Positions 17,041 to 25,039 of a DNA stretch of 64,000 nt are shown in pieces. The stretch's first letter is position 1. Each line of letters begins with the position of its first letter. The stretch covers positions 143,966 to 207,965 of the forward strand of contig NZ_CP031313.1 in assembly GCF_004799685.1 (NCBI RefSeq), given 5' to 3'. The stretch is from Halobellus limi. GTDB taxonomy: Archaea; Halobacteriota; Halobacteria; Halobacteriales; Haloferacaceae. The notes below the pieces were generated by a model. The model ran no database searches and was not told the origin of the DNA. It was given only the letters and a program-made list of their open reading frames with translations. The translations under genes and the position numbers were made by a program.

Positions 17041-17560
17041 AGGGTTCGCGCATAGTTTCTGATTTGGCTCGGTTGGGGGGTACGGGTAGGTTCTACAAAA
17101 AGTTACTCGTGATTACTCAACTAAGCACGAGTAAATAGAACGGGTATATTTTGGCCACTCTCAGACAGTAGTTCCGTAAATCCACCTGAAAAGGCCAGAA
17201 TCGGCAATTGAGGGTTAAATAAATCATATACTGCTATATGAAATTTAGTTCTCGACCGGGCCAATGGACTATGCAATAATCAGGCGCACAGAGTGACCCT
17301 GTTAATATTCAACAGCAATTAGAACACCTGCATACCGTAATTTGGAACAATTGACGTCACATAGAAGGTAAAAATTCCGCGGTCGTATTGTCAACACACC
17401 CGTTTTCGAGATAGGTACTGAGAACTGTGATCAGCTCACCTCGAGGCCTGTGGTAACTATATCAATCGGTCCAATCGCCATATCGAATCAGTCGCGATCG
17501 ATATAGACTTTAGAGTGTGTCTGACGGTACGTCAGTGTCTTGTCCCGATGATCTGTATTA
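17041..17560. other. AT-rich intergenic region
   Basis: About 500 bases of lower GC with no supported gene, lying between the divergent integrase and partition genes. It borders the palindrome cluster at 17579 and may include promoters for both directions. Confidence 0.4.
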
Positions 17561-17578
17561 GCTTTCTATGTAGTAAAT

Positions 17579-17797
17579 CTGTAACAGATATCTGTACCGG
17601 TGATCTGTAATGGGTCGCCGTAGGAGTTTCCAGTGGGTAAGATTGTTGGGTCTGTTCCAGAAATCTATTACAGATAGCTGTTACAGATATAAAGAACAGA
17701 TATCTGTGATGCCCACCAATATGCCACACAATCACAACACAACGCCCATTGCAGAGATTAGGTACAGATAACTATTACAGATATCTGTTACAGATAT
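17579..17797. repeat. palindromic iterations, candidate partition centromere/operator
   Basis: The motif CTGTAACAGATATCTGT and its halves recur: 17579-17597, 17663-17690 (a double copy), 17694-17710 and 17762-17797 (a double copy). The core is the dyad AACAGATATCTGTT. Spacing is irregular, so it is not a CRISPR. The cluster lies 56-274 bases before parA. Iterated palindromes at that place usually serve as the parS/centromere site and autoregulatory operator bound by the small partition partner; iterons of a replication system are the alternative. Confidence 0.7.
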
Positions 17798-17852
17798 TCG
17801 AAGCGGATGTCTGACACAGGTTTATGCGATAGGAGATAGATACATCGAGCGT

Positions 17853-18848
17853 ATGATCACGGCCGTAGTCTACTCGGAATCAGGCGGAACGTACAAGACG
17901 ACTATGACCGCCAACCTCGCAGTTGCGCTTGAGCGGATGGGGCTCAATACACTCGTACTGGATCTTGATCCACAGGAGGGGAACCTAACGAGCCTCTTTG
18001 ATGTCGGTGAACATCGAAACGATCCAGACGCCGACAACCTAGTCAAACACATTCTCGATATGCCTGATGGGGATTTTCAGGAGTTGATCGAGACAACAGC
18101 AGAAGGCGTCGACATTGTTCCAAGTCACGATATGCTCGGTGACTTTACGTCGAACCTCGAGCAGAAGATTGCCTATGAGACGGGAATGCAAAATATAAGC
18201 CGCGAAGAGTATCCTCGGTTCGAACTCCTGTATGAACTCCTCTGGAATAAGCAGAAACTCCAGGAGAAATACGATGCCGTCCTCATCGACCCGAACGCCC
18301 GGGCGGAGGACTTGCTGTATAATGCGATTTACGCCCTGCGAACGCTCGTCGCACCCGTCAAACCAGCTGGGAAAGGAAATCTGAGCCTAGAAGGACTTGA
18401 GGAACTCGTCGGAAATATGGAGAGCCAGCTCGATATCGAGATCGGGCTGTCCTGTGTCGTACCCTCGGGAGTTGGCCAAACGAATGCTCACCAGCAGTAT
18501 CAACAACAGTTCGAGAACACGGATGCATTCGCCACCCCAGTCACCATCGGGAATCGAGAAAGCCTTATGGACGCTATGTGGGAAGCCAGAGGATCCGCAT
18601 TCAAGGTTGTCGAAGAACGGTGGAAAACGTACGAAAAAGACGGTGAAATGGTGAGCGAATCCGGTCAACGACGGATACGAAACCGGGAGATCGAGACGCT
18701 GCGGAAGTTGTACGAACTTGCGTGGTTCATTGCCACCGATACGTTCGATGCGAAGGTCGATCCAGTGCTGGAACTCGATATTCAGGACTACGAGACGAGG
18801 ACGATCAATCTTCGAGATGACGAGGCAACGGAGGCGACAACCATATGA
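17853..18848 (+). CDS. parA: ParA-family partition ATPase
   Basis: A 331-residue Walker-type ATPase for plasmid segregation. The P-loop reads ESGGTYKTTM (residues 9-18). The GG and catalytic Lys-Thr are kept, but the signature Lys that precedes GG in canonical ParA (KGGxxKT) is Ser here, a state I associate with a haloarchaeal subgroup. Walker A' is in LVLDLDPQEGNLTSLFDV, and VLIDPNARAEDLL holds the Walker B Asp. There is no N-terminal HTH, so DNA contact should come from the partner gene, whose start overlaps the stop by 4 bases (ATGA). A TATA-like ggtttatgcg ends about 24 bases before the ATG. Confidence 0.88.
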   Translation: MITAVVYSESGGTYKTTMTANLAVALERMGLNTLVLDLDPQEGNLTSLFDVGEHRNDPDADNLVKHILDMPDGDFQELIETTAEGVDIVPSHDMLGDFTSNLEQKIAYETGMQNISREEYPRFELLYELLWNKQKLQEKYDAVLIDPNARAEDLLYNAIYALRTLVAPVKPAGKGNLSLEGLEELVGNMESQLDIEIGLSCVVPSGVGQTNAHQQYQQQFENTDAFATPVTIGNRESLMDAMWEARGSAFKVVEERWKTYEKDGEMVSESGQRRIRNREIETLRKLYELAWFIATDTFDAKVDPVLELDIQDYETRTINLRDDEATEATTI

Positions 18849-19336
18849 GCAACTTCAAATCCGGGTCCGGAAATCTCGATTTCGGTGGGGACGATGAGAA
18901 AGAAGAGGAACCCAACTCGTCTACTGAATCCACAAAGGCAAAAGACGAGAGTCACACTGCAGAGTCGACAGAATCAGAAACAGCCCGCGCAGCCTCCGCA
19001 GACGACCAGCCTACAAAAACGACGAGTACTTCGAGGGACTCAAAACGGGAGGACCAAATCCAAACAGCGACAACAACCTCCTCCGGAACGGAGACGTATC
19101 CGTACTTTGTCCGGCGGAATAATGTTGGCGACGAACGCGACACACGTCTCGAAATCCACGTCCGCGACAAGGTAGCCGAACAAGAAGGCAAATTCAGGAA
19201 TAAACTGGCCGAACATCTCGGAGCGAACGAAATCTCAAAAACAGATGCCCGAGAGTTCGCCCTGCTCGCAGCATTTCACAATCCCGAACAGGTTGCTGAG
19301 TTGATGCGGGAGGAAGGGTTCGGTACGCTCGGGTGA
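18845..19336 (+). CDS. small partition partner (ParB-analogue, CopG-like C-terminus)
   Basis: A 163-residue protein in two parts. Residues 1-85 are low-complexity, rich in Glu, Ser and Thr and probably disordered, a likely ParA-contact region. Residues 90-163 form a compact domain with YFVRRNNVGDERDTRLEIHV followed by helices (REFALLAAFHNPEQVAELM), resembling a ribbon-helix-helix or similar DNA-binding unit. Its start overlaps parA, and the iterated palindromes lie upstream of parA, so it is the presumed centromere-binding adaptor. No canonical ParB nuclease domain is present. Role inferred mainly from context. Confidence 0.72.
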   Translation: MSNFKSGSGNLDFGGDDEKEEEPNSSTESTKAKDESHTAESTESETARAASADDQPTKTTSTSRDSKREDQIQTATTTSSGTETYPYFVRRNNVGDERDTRLEIHVRDKVAEQEGKFRNKLAEHLGANEISKTDAREFALLAAFHNPEQVAELMREEGFGTLG

Positions 19337-19457
19337 GAGAGGTAATCTCGATCTTCGATTTTAGAATGCCCCTAGAACTGTGGAATCTATATATGGGAAT
19401 TTCGGCTCTGGTGAATCGTCAGACGGCGCTTGATTTCACGGTTTCACTGCTCGCTTG

Positions 19458-19465
19458 ATATTATG
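19458..19465. repeat. 8-bp target-site duplication, left copy
   Basis: ATATTATG immediately outside the left end of the IS6-type element; it is repeated exactly at 20163-20170. Confidence 0.88.
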
Positions 19466-20162
19466 GGTCGTGTTTAGTTAAGGATGAAGAGTGAGGCGGG
19501 AGAATTTCTTGCTGGTCTATGGCAGAAATCGCCCGCCTCAGCGGATGCACGGACTGGATTGATTTGGATTTTGTGGAGCGACAGCGGACACCCGAGCGTG
19601 CGATGAAGCTCGGTATTCAGCTCCAGTTAGCGGGGCTGTCGCTGTCGAATACCGTCTCTATTCTCGACAAGTTGGGTGTCGAGCGCTCTCGCAAGGCAAT
19701 CTATGACTGGGGGCAGAAGGCCAATCTACAGCCCATAGATGGGCGAAGCCCGAATCACGTTGCGCTCGATGAAACCGCGATTCGAATCAATGACCAGCAA
19801 TTCTGGCTGTACGCCGCCGCCGATCCCGACACAAACGATCTGCTGCATCTGCGACTCTTTGCAACGACAACGACCGTATTAACCGAGATCTTTCTGCGAG
19901 AACTCCGCCAGAAACACAATGTCGAATCTGCTGTGTTTCTGGTCGATGGCGCTCAACACCTCCAAACTGCACTGGCCAGAGCTGGCCTCCGATTTCAAAC
20001 TGAACGAGATGGAAATCGGAACGCCATCAAACGAATCTTTCGAGAGCTCAAGCGCAGAACTTCCTCGTTCTCAAACTGTTTTAGCCACGTTGAGCTGCAA
20101 ACTGCCGAAAATTGGCTCCAAGCATTTGTCGCCTGGTTCAATGCTCCAAACTAAACACGATC
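19466..20162 (+). mobile_element. intact IS6-type insertion sequence (697 bp)
   Basis: The ends are inverted repeats G(G/A)TCGTGTTTAGTT, 13 of 14 matching, at 19466-19479 and 20149-20162. An exact 8-bp duplication ATATTATG flanks the element, the length usual for the IS6 family. Length is 697 bp, identical to the two other IS6-type copies in the window although their ends differ. It carries one intact transposase. The clean duplication shows insertion by transposition without later rearrangement. Confidence 0.92.
19519..20154 (+). CDS. IS6-family transposase
   Basis: A 211-residue DDE transposase, short as usual in IS6. An N-terminal helix-turn-helix (GIQLQLAGLSLSNTVSILDKLG) binds the ends. 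The acidic triad is D84 (VALDETAI), D143 (LVDGAQ) and E176 (IFRELKRR). The frame is intact and fills almost the whole element. Its sequence is clearly related to, but more distant from, the two transposases at 39868 and 48680 than those are from each other, so a separate subfamily brought it here. Confidence 0.93.
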   Translation: MAEIARLSGCTDWIDLDFVERQRTPERAMKLGIQLQLAGLSLSNTVSILDKLGVERSRKAIYDWGQKANLQPIDGRSPNHVALDETAIRINDQQFWLYAAADPDTNDLLHLRLFATTTTVLTEIFLRELRQKHNVESAVFLVDGAQHLQTALARAGLRFQTERDGNRNAIKRIFRELKRRTSSFSNCFSHVELQTAENWLQAFVAWFNAPN

Positions 20163-20170
20163 ATATTATG
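20163..20170. repeat. 8-bp target-site duplication, right copy
   Basis: ATATTATG directly after the right end of the IS6-type element, matching 19458-19465. Confidence 0.88.
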
Positions 20171-21202
20171 AACGACACATTTCAAGACAAGCTCACGAAA
20201 TTCTCGATACCACGTTCGCGCACGCACGGTGTCGCCGTGCGTGCGCTTGATCGACGAGAAGACAGTCTCACACATCGATCTCTGGCGGTATCGAGGCCCA
20301 TCGACCCGCGTGTTATGCGCGTGGTCGATGGGCCGGAAGATGCGATACTTAATCAGCGGTCTCACGTCTTCTTCATGCAGTTTCTGGCGTAAATCCATCC
20401 AATCGTAGCCCTTGTCGGCGGCGAGGCTGGGCAGGTCGCCTGCGTTGCGGCAGGCGACCTGCCAGCCGAGCTGTGTGTCGTGTGTTTTCTCGGTCGTACA
20501 GTGAACGTCAAGGACAGCTTGAGATTCTGTATCGACGAGAGCGGTCGCTTTGAGTGTTTGAACGCGATAATTCGTCCGGCGGCAGTAGTGCTTGCTGGCG
20601 TTTTCGCGGTCGAAAAACGTGGCGTCGATGGCGGCGTGACCTGAGAGGTCGTGCAGCTGCGCCAACAGGCGCAGCAGCACTCGTCAGACCTTCATCTCGA
20701 AGCTATCAAACGCCTTTACCAATATTGAGTGGTCAGGGAGATCGCCCTCTTCGAGGCCGATCTCGGCCAATATATGCGGCATTTCGCTCAGCAGACCGAG
20801 AGCGTTGCGGTACGACTCATCGAGGTAAATCCGTAGACAGTGCAGCGATACAAGAGCGTAATCGGCGAAGCCGCCACCCCCTTCGGGGGCGGCGACTTCG
20901 ACTCGGCCACCAACAATATTTTTAGCTAACGTGACCGCTTTGCTCGTGAAGCGGGAGATTCTCGACATAACCACCGCGGGTTTCCCGCTTCACCTCCTTT
21001 GATTTGACGACCTATCCTGCCGCGGTACAGCGATTCACCAGAGCCGTTTAATTGGGAATCGGGGGTCGGAACCAGGTTGAGAAGAATACCGCTCGTCTTT
21101 TGAACAGCAATCCCGTGGTTGAATCTCACCTTGCTCCCCTAACGCTGGTATTAGAAGACCCTGTGTTGGTTACGGCTCAACCCGAGAGCCTGACGGCACC
21201 TA

Positions 21203-21244
21203 CTAACCAACAATTAATAGCTATCGTCACTGAGTGTTGGTTAG
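21203..21244. repeat. inverted repeat family, copy 1
   Basis: Perfect 10-bp arms CTAACCAACA (21203-21212) and TGTTGGTTAG (21235-21244) with a 22-base centre. It lies 80 bases before the small gene at 21324. The same arms occur at 42784-42823, and nearly the same at 26596-26640. It could be an operator, an RNA hairpin or a miniature mobile element. Confidence 0.75.
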
Positions 21245-21323
21245 CCTCTCTCAGAAACAATGAGACAGACACCGACCTCACGACCGACTGGTATACGGGG
21301 GTCGGCCACCATACTCCACGATA

Positions 21324-21587
21324 ATGCCGGGTGACGCGAAAGCAGAACTGTACCAGTGTCTCGCAGCCACGGCCGAACGGCCAGTTGATCGCACCCCAAG
21401 TCGCCTGTTAGGTGAGGCCCAGGCGGTCGCTGACGATCTACGCGAAATCGATGATCCGGCGGTGGTCGCCGATCGCGCCAGCGTTGTTGTCGAACTCCTC
21501 TCGAAGATCGACGGGACGGGCGATCCTGAGGCGGATGCGGAGGTGGCTCGAGCCCAGGAACTGGCTGAGACCCTGGCTGGCGAGTGA
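21324..21587 (+). CDS. small helical haloarchaeal protein, unknown function
   Basis: An 87-residue acidic protein with strong amphipathic helices (LLGEAQAVADDLREI, ADRASVVVELLSKI, ADAEVARAQELAETL) and no membrane segment, cysteines or signal. GC-rich codon use and the regular acidic helix pattern support real coding. It is monocistronic between the defective IS and a MITE, and the CTAACCAACA inverted repeat sits 80 bases upstream. Function not recognised. Confidence 0.6.
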   Translation: MPGDAKAELYQCLAATAERPVDRTPSRLLGEAQAVADDLREIDDPAVVADRASVVVELLSKIDGTGDPEADAEVARAQELAETLAGE

Positions 21588-21750
21588 GAATCCGAACACT
21601 ACCTAGTCAAGGATTTCCATTGATCCAATCTTTCAGGTCGCTGAAAAAGGCGGTGAAGACTGAGTTGAATTCATTTATATAATACAGTGGAAGTCGATGA
21701 TCTCCCAGCACCTGTGAGACGTATTGTAAATAACTGTCTGGATGGCGAAC

Positions 21751-21958
21751 GGTCGTGTTTAGTTAAGCGTCAGAGTAATACTTTGCGTAGAGTTTCTGTA
21801 CGTTCCAAAATTGGGTGTCCAAATGATTTTGCAGTTACGATTAGTAACTTAATCAACGTCACCACCACGAACGGAATGAAAGCGTATGAGACTACCCGAA
21901 ACGCCACGAATTAGGTTTCGTACAAAATAATTACTCACAGTATTAACTAAACACCACC
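21751..21958. mobile_element. MITE sharing ends with the IS6-type element
   Basis: A 208-bp AT-rich segment bounded by GGTCGTGTTTAGTTAA (21751-21766) and the complement of GGTGGTGTTTAGTTAA (21943-21958), 15 of 16 matching. The outer bases equal those of the 697-bp IS6-type element at 19466, which could move it in trans. The interior has no transposase. No certain target duplication was found. Confidence 0.75.
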
Positions 21959-21970
21959 TCGATTCCCCCG

Positions 21971-22530
21971 TCACACATAAGTAATCTCACCCGATGAGCC
22001 TCGTCTTTCCTCTGGGTTCTGACACTGATTCGACCAGGGTTCGATGGGCTTCACTCGTAGCTCTCCGAAGCCGTACTTCGAGTGACTGCCAACCCGGAGG
22101 ATGCCGTTCTTCGCGGTCTCCACCGGACGGTCGCCCTCGTAGGCGACCACCTGCCCGTGGTCCTCGGTCTGAAGCTTGTACCTCTCACGTTGTTCCAGCA
22201 CCTTCTCCTCGCGTTCACGGAGATCGCGGCGATCCTCCTTCCACCACCACGGCACGTCCTGGTCGTGAGCGTTCAGGTACTCCGACTCCAACACGAACGG
22301 CGATCACGAGTTCGAGGATGAACGCCTCGCCGTCTTCGAGACGCGAGTAGTCCAACACCTCCAGGTCTACGGCCTGCGTGTCTTTCAGCCGCGTGATGCC
22401 GTAGCCGTAGTTGCGTTCTCGTCGAGCGGGAGGGCATCGTCCCGGTCGGCGTGGAGGTACGCGTTGATGTACCACTTCGTCGTCTGCTGTTGCGAGTCGA
22501 CGGCTACTGTTGAAATCCCGCCACAGTGAC
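21971..22530 (-). pseudogene. decayed gene with RAMP-like glycine-rich C-terminus
   Basis: Three fragments in different frames read as one protein. They are KWYINAYLHADRDDALPLD (about 22425-22475), RNYGYGITRLKDTQAVDLEV to FILELV (about 22285-22415), and LESEYLNAHDQDVPWWW through RVGSHSKYGFGELRV to the stop (21971-22290). At least two frameshifts separate them and the N-terminus is missing. The last motif resembles the glycine-rich loop near the end of RAMP-fold (Cas5/6/7, Csx10-like) proteins, and FILELV resembles their core strand. No CRISPR array or other cas gene is in the window, so the family call is tentative; decay itself is clear. Confidence 0.55.
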
Positions 22531-22554
22531 TCCTCTCCTGTAGGACGACCAGCG

Positions 22555-23214
22555 TTAATCCGAACGCCAGTCGGTGATATCTGTGACGGTCTCGTTTTCG
22601 AGGTCGACTGTGGCAGAGTAATACATCTCGCCGGTGGAAGGGTTGCGGATCCTGATGGTGGCCTCGTCTTTGACGTATTCTGGATGACGGTCGATGGTGA
22701 CCGTACCTGTCTCGTCACTGTCTTCGACTGTGAGGGTGAACGTCTCCTCTCCCTCGGCTGTCTCACTTTCCATCGAGGTACTATTGAGGCCGGTGAAGGT
22801 CGTGGTCTGGCCAGAGTCCACGGTCAGTTTGTGGATCGGTTCAACGATCAGTTCGTACTGTTCCAGGTCCTGAAGTACCTGCTGTACGGTCGCGTTGTTA
22901 TGGGCGATTGCTTTGGCGTGACTGCGTTCGCTGTCCGTCAGTGGGTCCTCAGTCTCTGTGTTCACCTGATAGGTTCCACTTCCTTGTTGTTCGATTTCGA
23001 TACTGTCGATCCGGGTTATGTTGTCGACGATGGTAACCTGCTGATCACCCTGTTCGACAGTGACGTTGTCTTCAGACACGACGAACGCTGTACCCACCCC
23101 GGAAGCGGCGTGAGGAGTAGTGGCACCGACCGCGGTGCCGATGACAGCGAGCCCGACACCGAGAACGGCAAGGACCACCAACAGGGTGAGACGGGACTGT
23201 AGATCGGATGTCAT
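22555..23214 (-). CDS. exported, membrane-tethered protein with PepSY-like features
   Basis: A 219-residue protein with one N-terminal hydrophobic segment (RLTLLVVLAVLGVGLAVIGTAVG), a signal peptide or anchor placing the rest outside the cell. The outer part is Thr/Glu/Asp-rich, with HNNATVQQVLQDLEQYELIVEPI (a PepSY-like helix-strand) and a final region ending VDLENETVTDITDW, which resembles the strand that closes PepSY domains. It is divergent from the membrane-bound HTH gene at 23363; a shared operator-like sequence lies between. The similar protein at 24115 suggests a functional pair. Function unknown. Confidence 0.7.
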   Translation of the reverse strand: MTSDLQSRLTLLVVLAVLGVGLAVIGTAVGATTPHAASGVGTAFVVSEDNVTVEQGDQQVTIVDNITRIDSIEIEQQGSGTYQVNTETEDPLTDSERSHAKAIAHNNATVQQVLQDLEQYELIVEPIHKLTVDSGQTTTFTGLNSTSMESETAEGEETFTLTVEDSDETGTVTIDRHPEYVKDEATIRIRNPSTGEMYYSATVDLENETVTDITDWRSD

Positions 23215-23254
23215 TGGTGTTTTGGACTTAGGTGAAAGACCACATCAGTACTGC

Positions 23255-23290
23255 GTGAAACCGGTTGGGAAACGGTTGGAAATGCGTTTC
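23255..23290. promoter_or_regulatory. operator-like sequence A (divergent promoter region)
   Basis: It begins GTGAAACCGGTTGG, repeats AAACGGTTGG and ends AATGCGTTTC, so it contains both tandem and inverted GAAAC/GTTTC units. A close relative lies at 23969-24005. Position between two divergent genes suggests binding by the HTH protein encoded at 23363. Confidence 0.55.
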
Positions 23291-23362
23291 ACAGGCGTTT
23301 CATCCCGGTTTTACAGCGAAAGAGCGATACGCATTAGACGGAGTGCTCATTACCCTGTTCAT

Positions 23363-23950
23363 ATGGACTTGTCAGCCCTCCACGGTAAGCGCCTTATCGC
23401 GGCGTCCGCGTTCGTCGCCGCGGTCCTCGTGCTTGCCATCCAACTGATCACCCCCTCTCCGGTTATGGTCTCTATCGGTGACAACGGCGCGCAAACCACC
23501 CAGCTCGGCCAGTACTTCACTTACACCGACGTCGCCCTCATCACTGTCGCAGCCTCCCTCCTCGGTGCCAGCGGCACCTACCTCTTACTCCACGACCACA
23601 CCACCACAGTCCCGACAACCGAGTCAGCGACACCGCCTCCCATCGCAAACGGCGGAGAACACCCACCGACACGACAAGCGGTTAGTGACGGACCCGGCAG
23701 CGACACTGTCCAGCACAACACAACGGCCCCTGAGGAACGGTGGGAGGACACGGTTGACCGGTTACACAACAACGAGGAAATAGTCTACACCGTCGTGCTT
23801 GAAGCCGGTGGTGAACTTCCACAACGGGATATCGTCGAGGGAACCGAGTTGTCTAAGGCCACGGTCAGCCGAACCTTGGATACCCTCGAAAGCAAGGGCC
23901 TGGTCGAGCGGAAACGCAAAGGGATGGGTAACGTCGTCGTCCTCACATAA
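23363..23950 (+). CDS. membrane-anchored winged-helix transcriptional regulator
   Basis: A 195-residue protein from the ATG at 23363. Two hydrophobic segments (about residues 9-29 and 52-75) form a hairpin that exposes a short loop outside. A Thr/Pro-rich linker follows, and residues 125-195 form a winged helix (ELPQRDIVEGTELSKATVSRTLDTLESKGLVERK) of the MarR/TrmB-like type found in haloarchaeal membrane regulators. It probably senses a signal at the membrane and controls the two flanking exported-protein genes, because similar operator-like sequences precede both of its boundaries. Confidence 0.82.
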   Translation: MDLSALHGKRLIAASAFVAAVLVLAIQLITPSPVMVSIGDNGAQTTQLGQYFTYTDVALITVAASLLGASGTYLLLHDHTTTVPTTESATPPPIANGGEHPPTRQAVSDGPGSDTVQHNTTAPEERWEDTVDRLHNNEEIVYTVVLEAGGELPQRDIVEGTELSKATVSRTLDTLESKGLVERKRKGMGNVVVLT

Positions 23951-23968
23951 TCTTCGGTGAACCACCGG

Positions 23969-24005
23969 CTGAAACGGGTTCCAAACCGGTTCCGTAATGC
24001 GTTTC
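23969..24005. promoter_or_regulatory. operator-like sequence B
   Basis: It begins CTGAAACGGGTTCC, continues AAACCGGTTCC and ends AATGCGTTTC, aligning over its whole length with 23255-23290. It lies 110 bases before the exported-protein gene at 24115. Confidence 0.55.
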
Positions 24006-24114
24006 CAATCAATCACTTTCAGGTCTTTCATCTAACGGTCTACGTGGAGAGCCCCCTCCTCCAGGGTTTGGAGGTTTCGGTGGTGTCTCCACGCTACCAG
24101 GTGATTGACGAACT

Positions 24115-24774
24115 ATGCGCACGAAACTTGCCCTCCTCGCGGTCGCCGCACTGCTCGCTCTCGGTACGGGTAGTGTCGTCGCCGCAATGGACACCCCTAC
24201 GGCCGACACAGCGTCGGATGATGCATTGCCAGCCAACTACACCGTTGACGTCATCAACTCCGGAGAGGTGAGTGATGAAGAGGTCGATCAGGTCATCGAG
24301 ACGGCTTGGGCGAACCATACAGTCCGGAGTTACTTCGATGAGGTAACTGCCGTTCATTTCGAGGTATGGGCCTCAGAGTTGGACGAGAATGTGATCCACG
24401 TCAAGATTGCTCCGATTGAGGAGCCGGACGAGACACGGGTCATCACCGACGTCAACCTCTCAAAGAAGCAGGTCACCTACATCGATGAACCGGTGAAACT
24501 CAACGCCTCCAACGCCATCACGATCGACGCCACCGACTACGATCTCAACGATACGGAACACAGTCAGAACACGAACAATGAAGAAAACGCCACGAGACTC
24601 ACAGCTGACCAAGCCACCCAGATAGAGCTGAACGAGAGCTCGATTGAACGTGGCGGAGACGGCACCTTCACCCTCGAAGTCGAAGACGACGACGAAACCA
24701 CCACGACCGTCCCCTCAGAAGAGATTATCAGGATCGACCTGTCTCCAGAGAACCAGACAGTCAACGGCGAATAA
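24115..24774 (+). CDS. exported protein with PepSY-like features, counterpart of the gene at 22555
   Basis: A 219-residue protein with an N-terminal signal peptide (KLALLAVAALLALGTGSVVA) and an AxA-type end. The exported part has AWANHTVRSYFDEVTAVHFEVW, then a strand region VITDVNLSKKQVTYIDEP, which is the pattern of a PepSY domain, and an acidic Thr-rich tail with DGTFTLEVEDDDETTTTV. The tail echoes ETFTLTVEDSDETGTV of the 22555 protein, so the two are related. It follows the membrane-HTH gene on the same strand. Role unknown; PepSY domains often inhibit peptidases or bind envelope ligands. Confidence 0.7.
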   Translation: MRTKLALLAVAALLALGTGSVVAAMDTPTADTASDDALPANYTVDVINSGEVSDEEVDQVIETAWANHTVRSYFDEVTAVHFEVWASELDENVIHVKIAPIEEPDETRVITDVNLSKKQVTYIDEPVKLNASNAITIDATDYDLNDTEHSQNTNNEENATRLTADQATQIELNESSIERGGDGTFTLEVEDDDETTTTVPSEEIIRIDLSPENQTVNGE

Positions 24775-25039
24775 CACTAACCGACATTAAAACACGCTCC
24801 AGTTCTCTTTCTTTCTAATAGGGTTTCAACAGAGCCAGTTGTGCATAGTACGCAACGGTTCCCGAGAGAGGCAACAACAGCACCCCAACGCGACTGCATT
24901 GAGCACAAAAGGGCGCGATGAGCATCTTGATGTTCTCGTTTCGTGGAATCTGTTGGTCGGGCGCAATAATGTTCGGAACCGGTTCTTTGAGCTTCCAGGA
25001 ACAATCTATAGCGGTTTCAGGGTAAAATGAGTCTTGAGT

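Larger units (their letters stand above)
19436..20974 (-). pseudogene. ISH1/IS5-type DDE transposase, nonsense plus insertion
   Basis: Reading from 20974, the protein begins VMSRISRFTSKAVTLAKNIV and continues to FEMKV. There a TGA at 20684-20686 stands where relatives I recall have Trp (TGG), and the same frame then goes on RVLLRLLAQLHDLSGHAAIDATFFDR. The DDE core is present: AIDATFF, LAADKGYDW and ETVFSSIKRT. At VVHN the frame meets the IS6-type element. Joining across it gives VVHNIKRAVKP and a stop at 19436-19438, so the insertion removed only about seven terminal residues. Two separate lesions make this copy inactive. Confidence 0.87.
19403..21046 (-). mobile_element. defective ISH1/IS5-type insertion sequence, interrupted by an IS6-type element
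   Basis: Perfect 16-bp terminal inverted repeats, CGGCTCTGGTGAATCG at 19403-19418 and its complement at 21031-21046, bound the element. Removing the inner IS and one target copy leaves about 939 bp, which fits a one-gene IS5-group element. Its transposase is broken twice: by a nonsense codon and by the inner insertion. Flanking bases do not form a clear target duplication (gggaattt against tttaattg), so the element may have suffered later change. Confidence 0.85.

Noticed and set aside
17579..17797. CRISPR array before parA
   Set aside because: Repeats are palindromic, short and unevenly spaced with overlaps, lacking constant-length spacers.
24030..24080. Terminator-like CTCC/GGAGG pairing near 24050
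   Set aside because: Arms are short and imperfect, and the place precedes a promoter rather than following a gene end closely.
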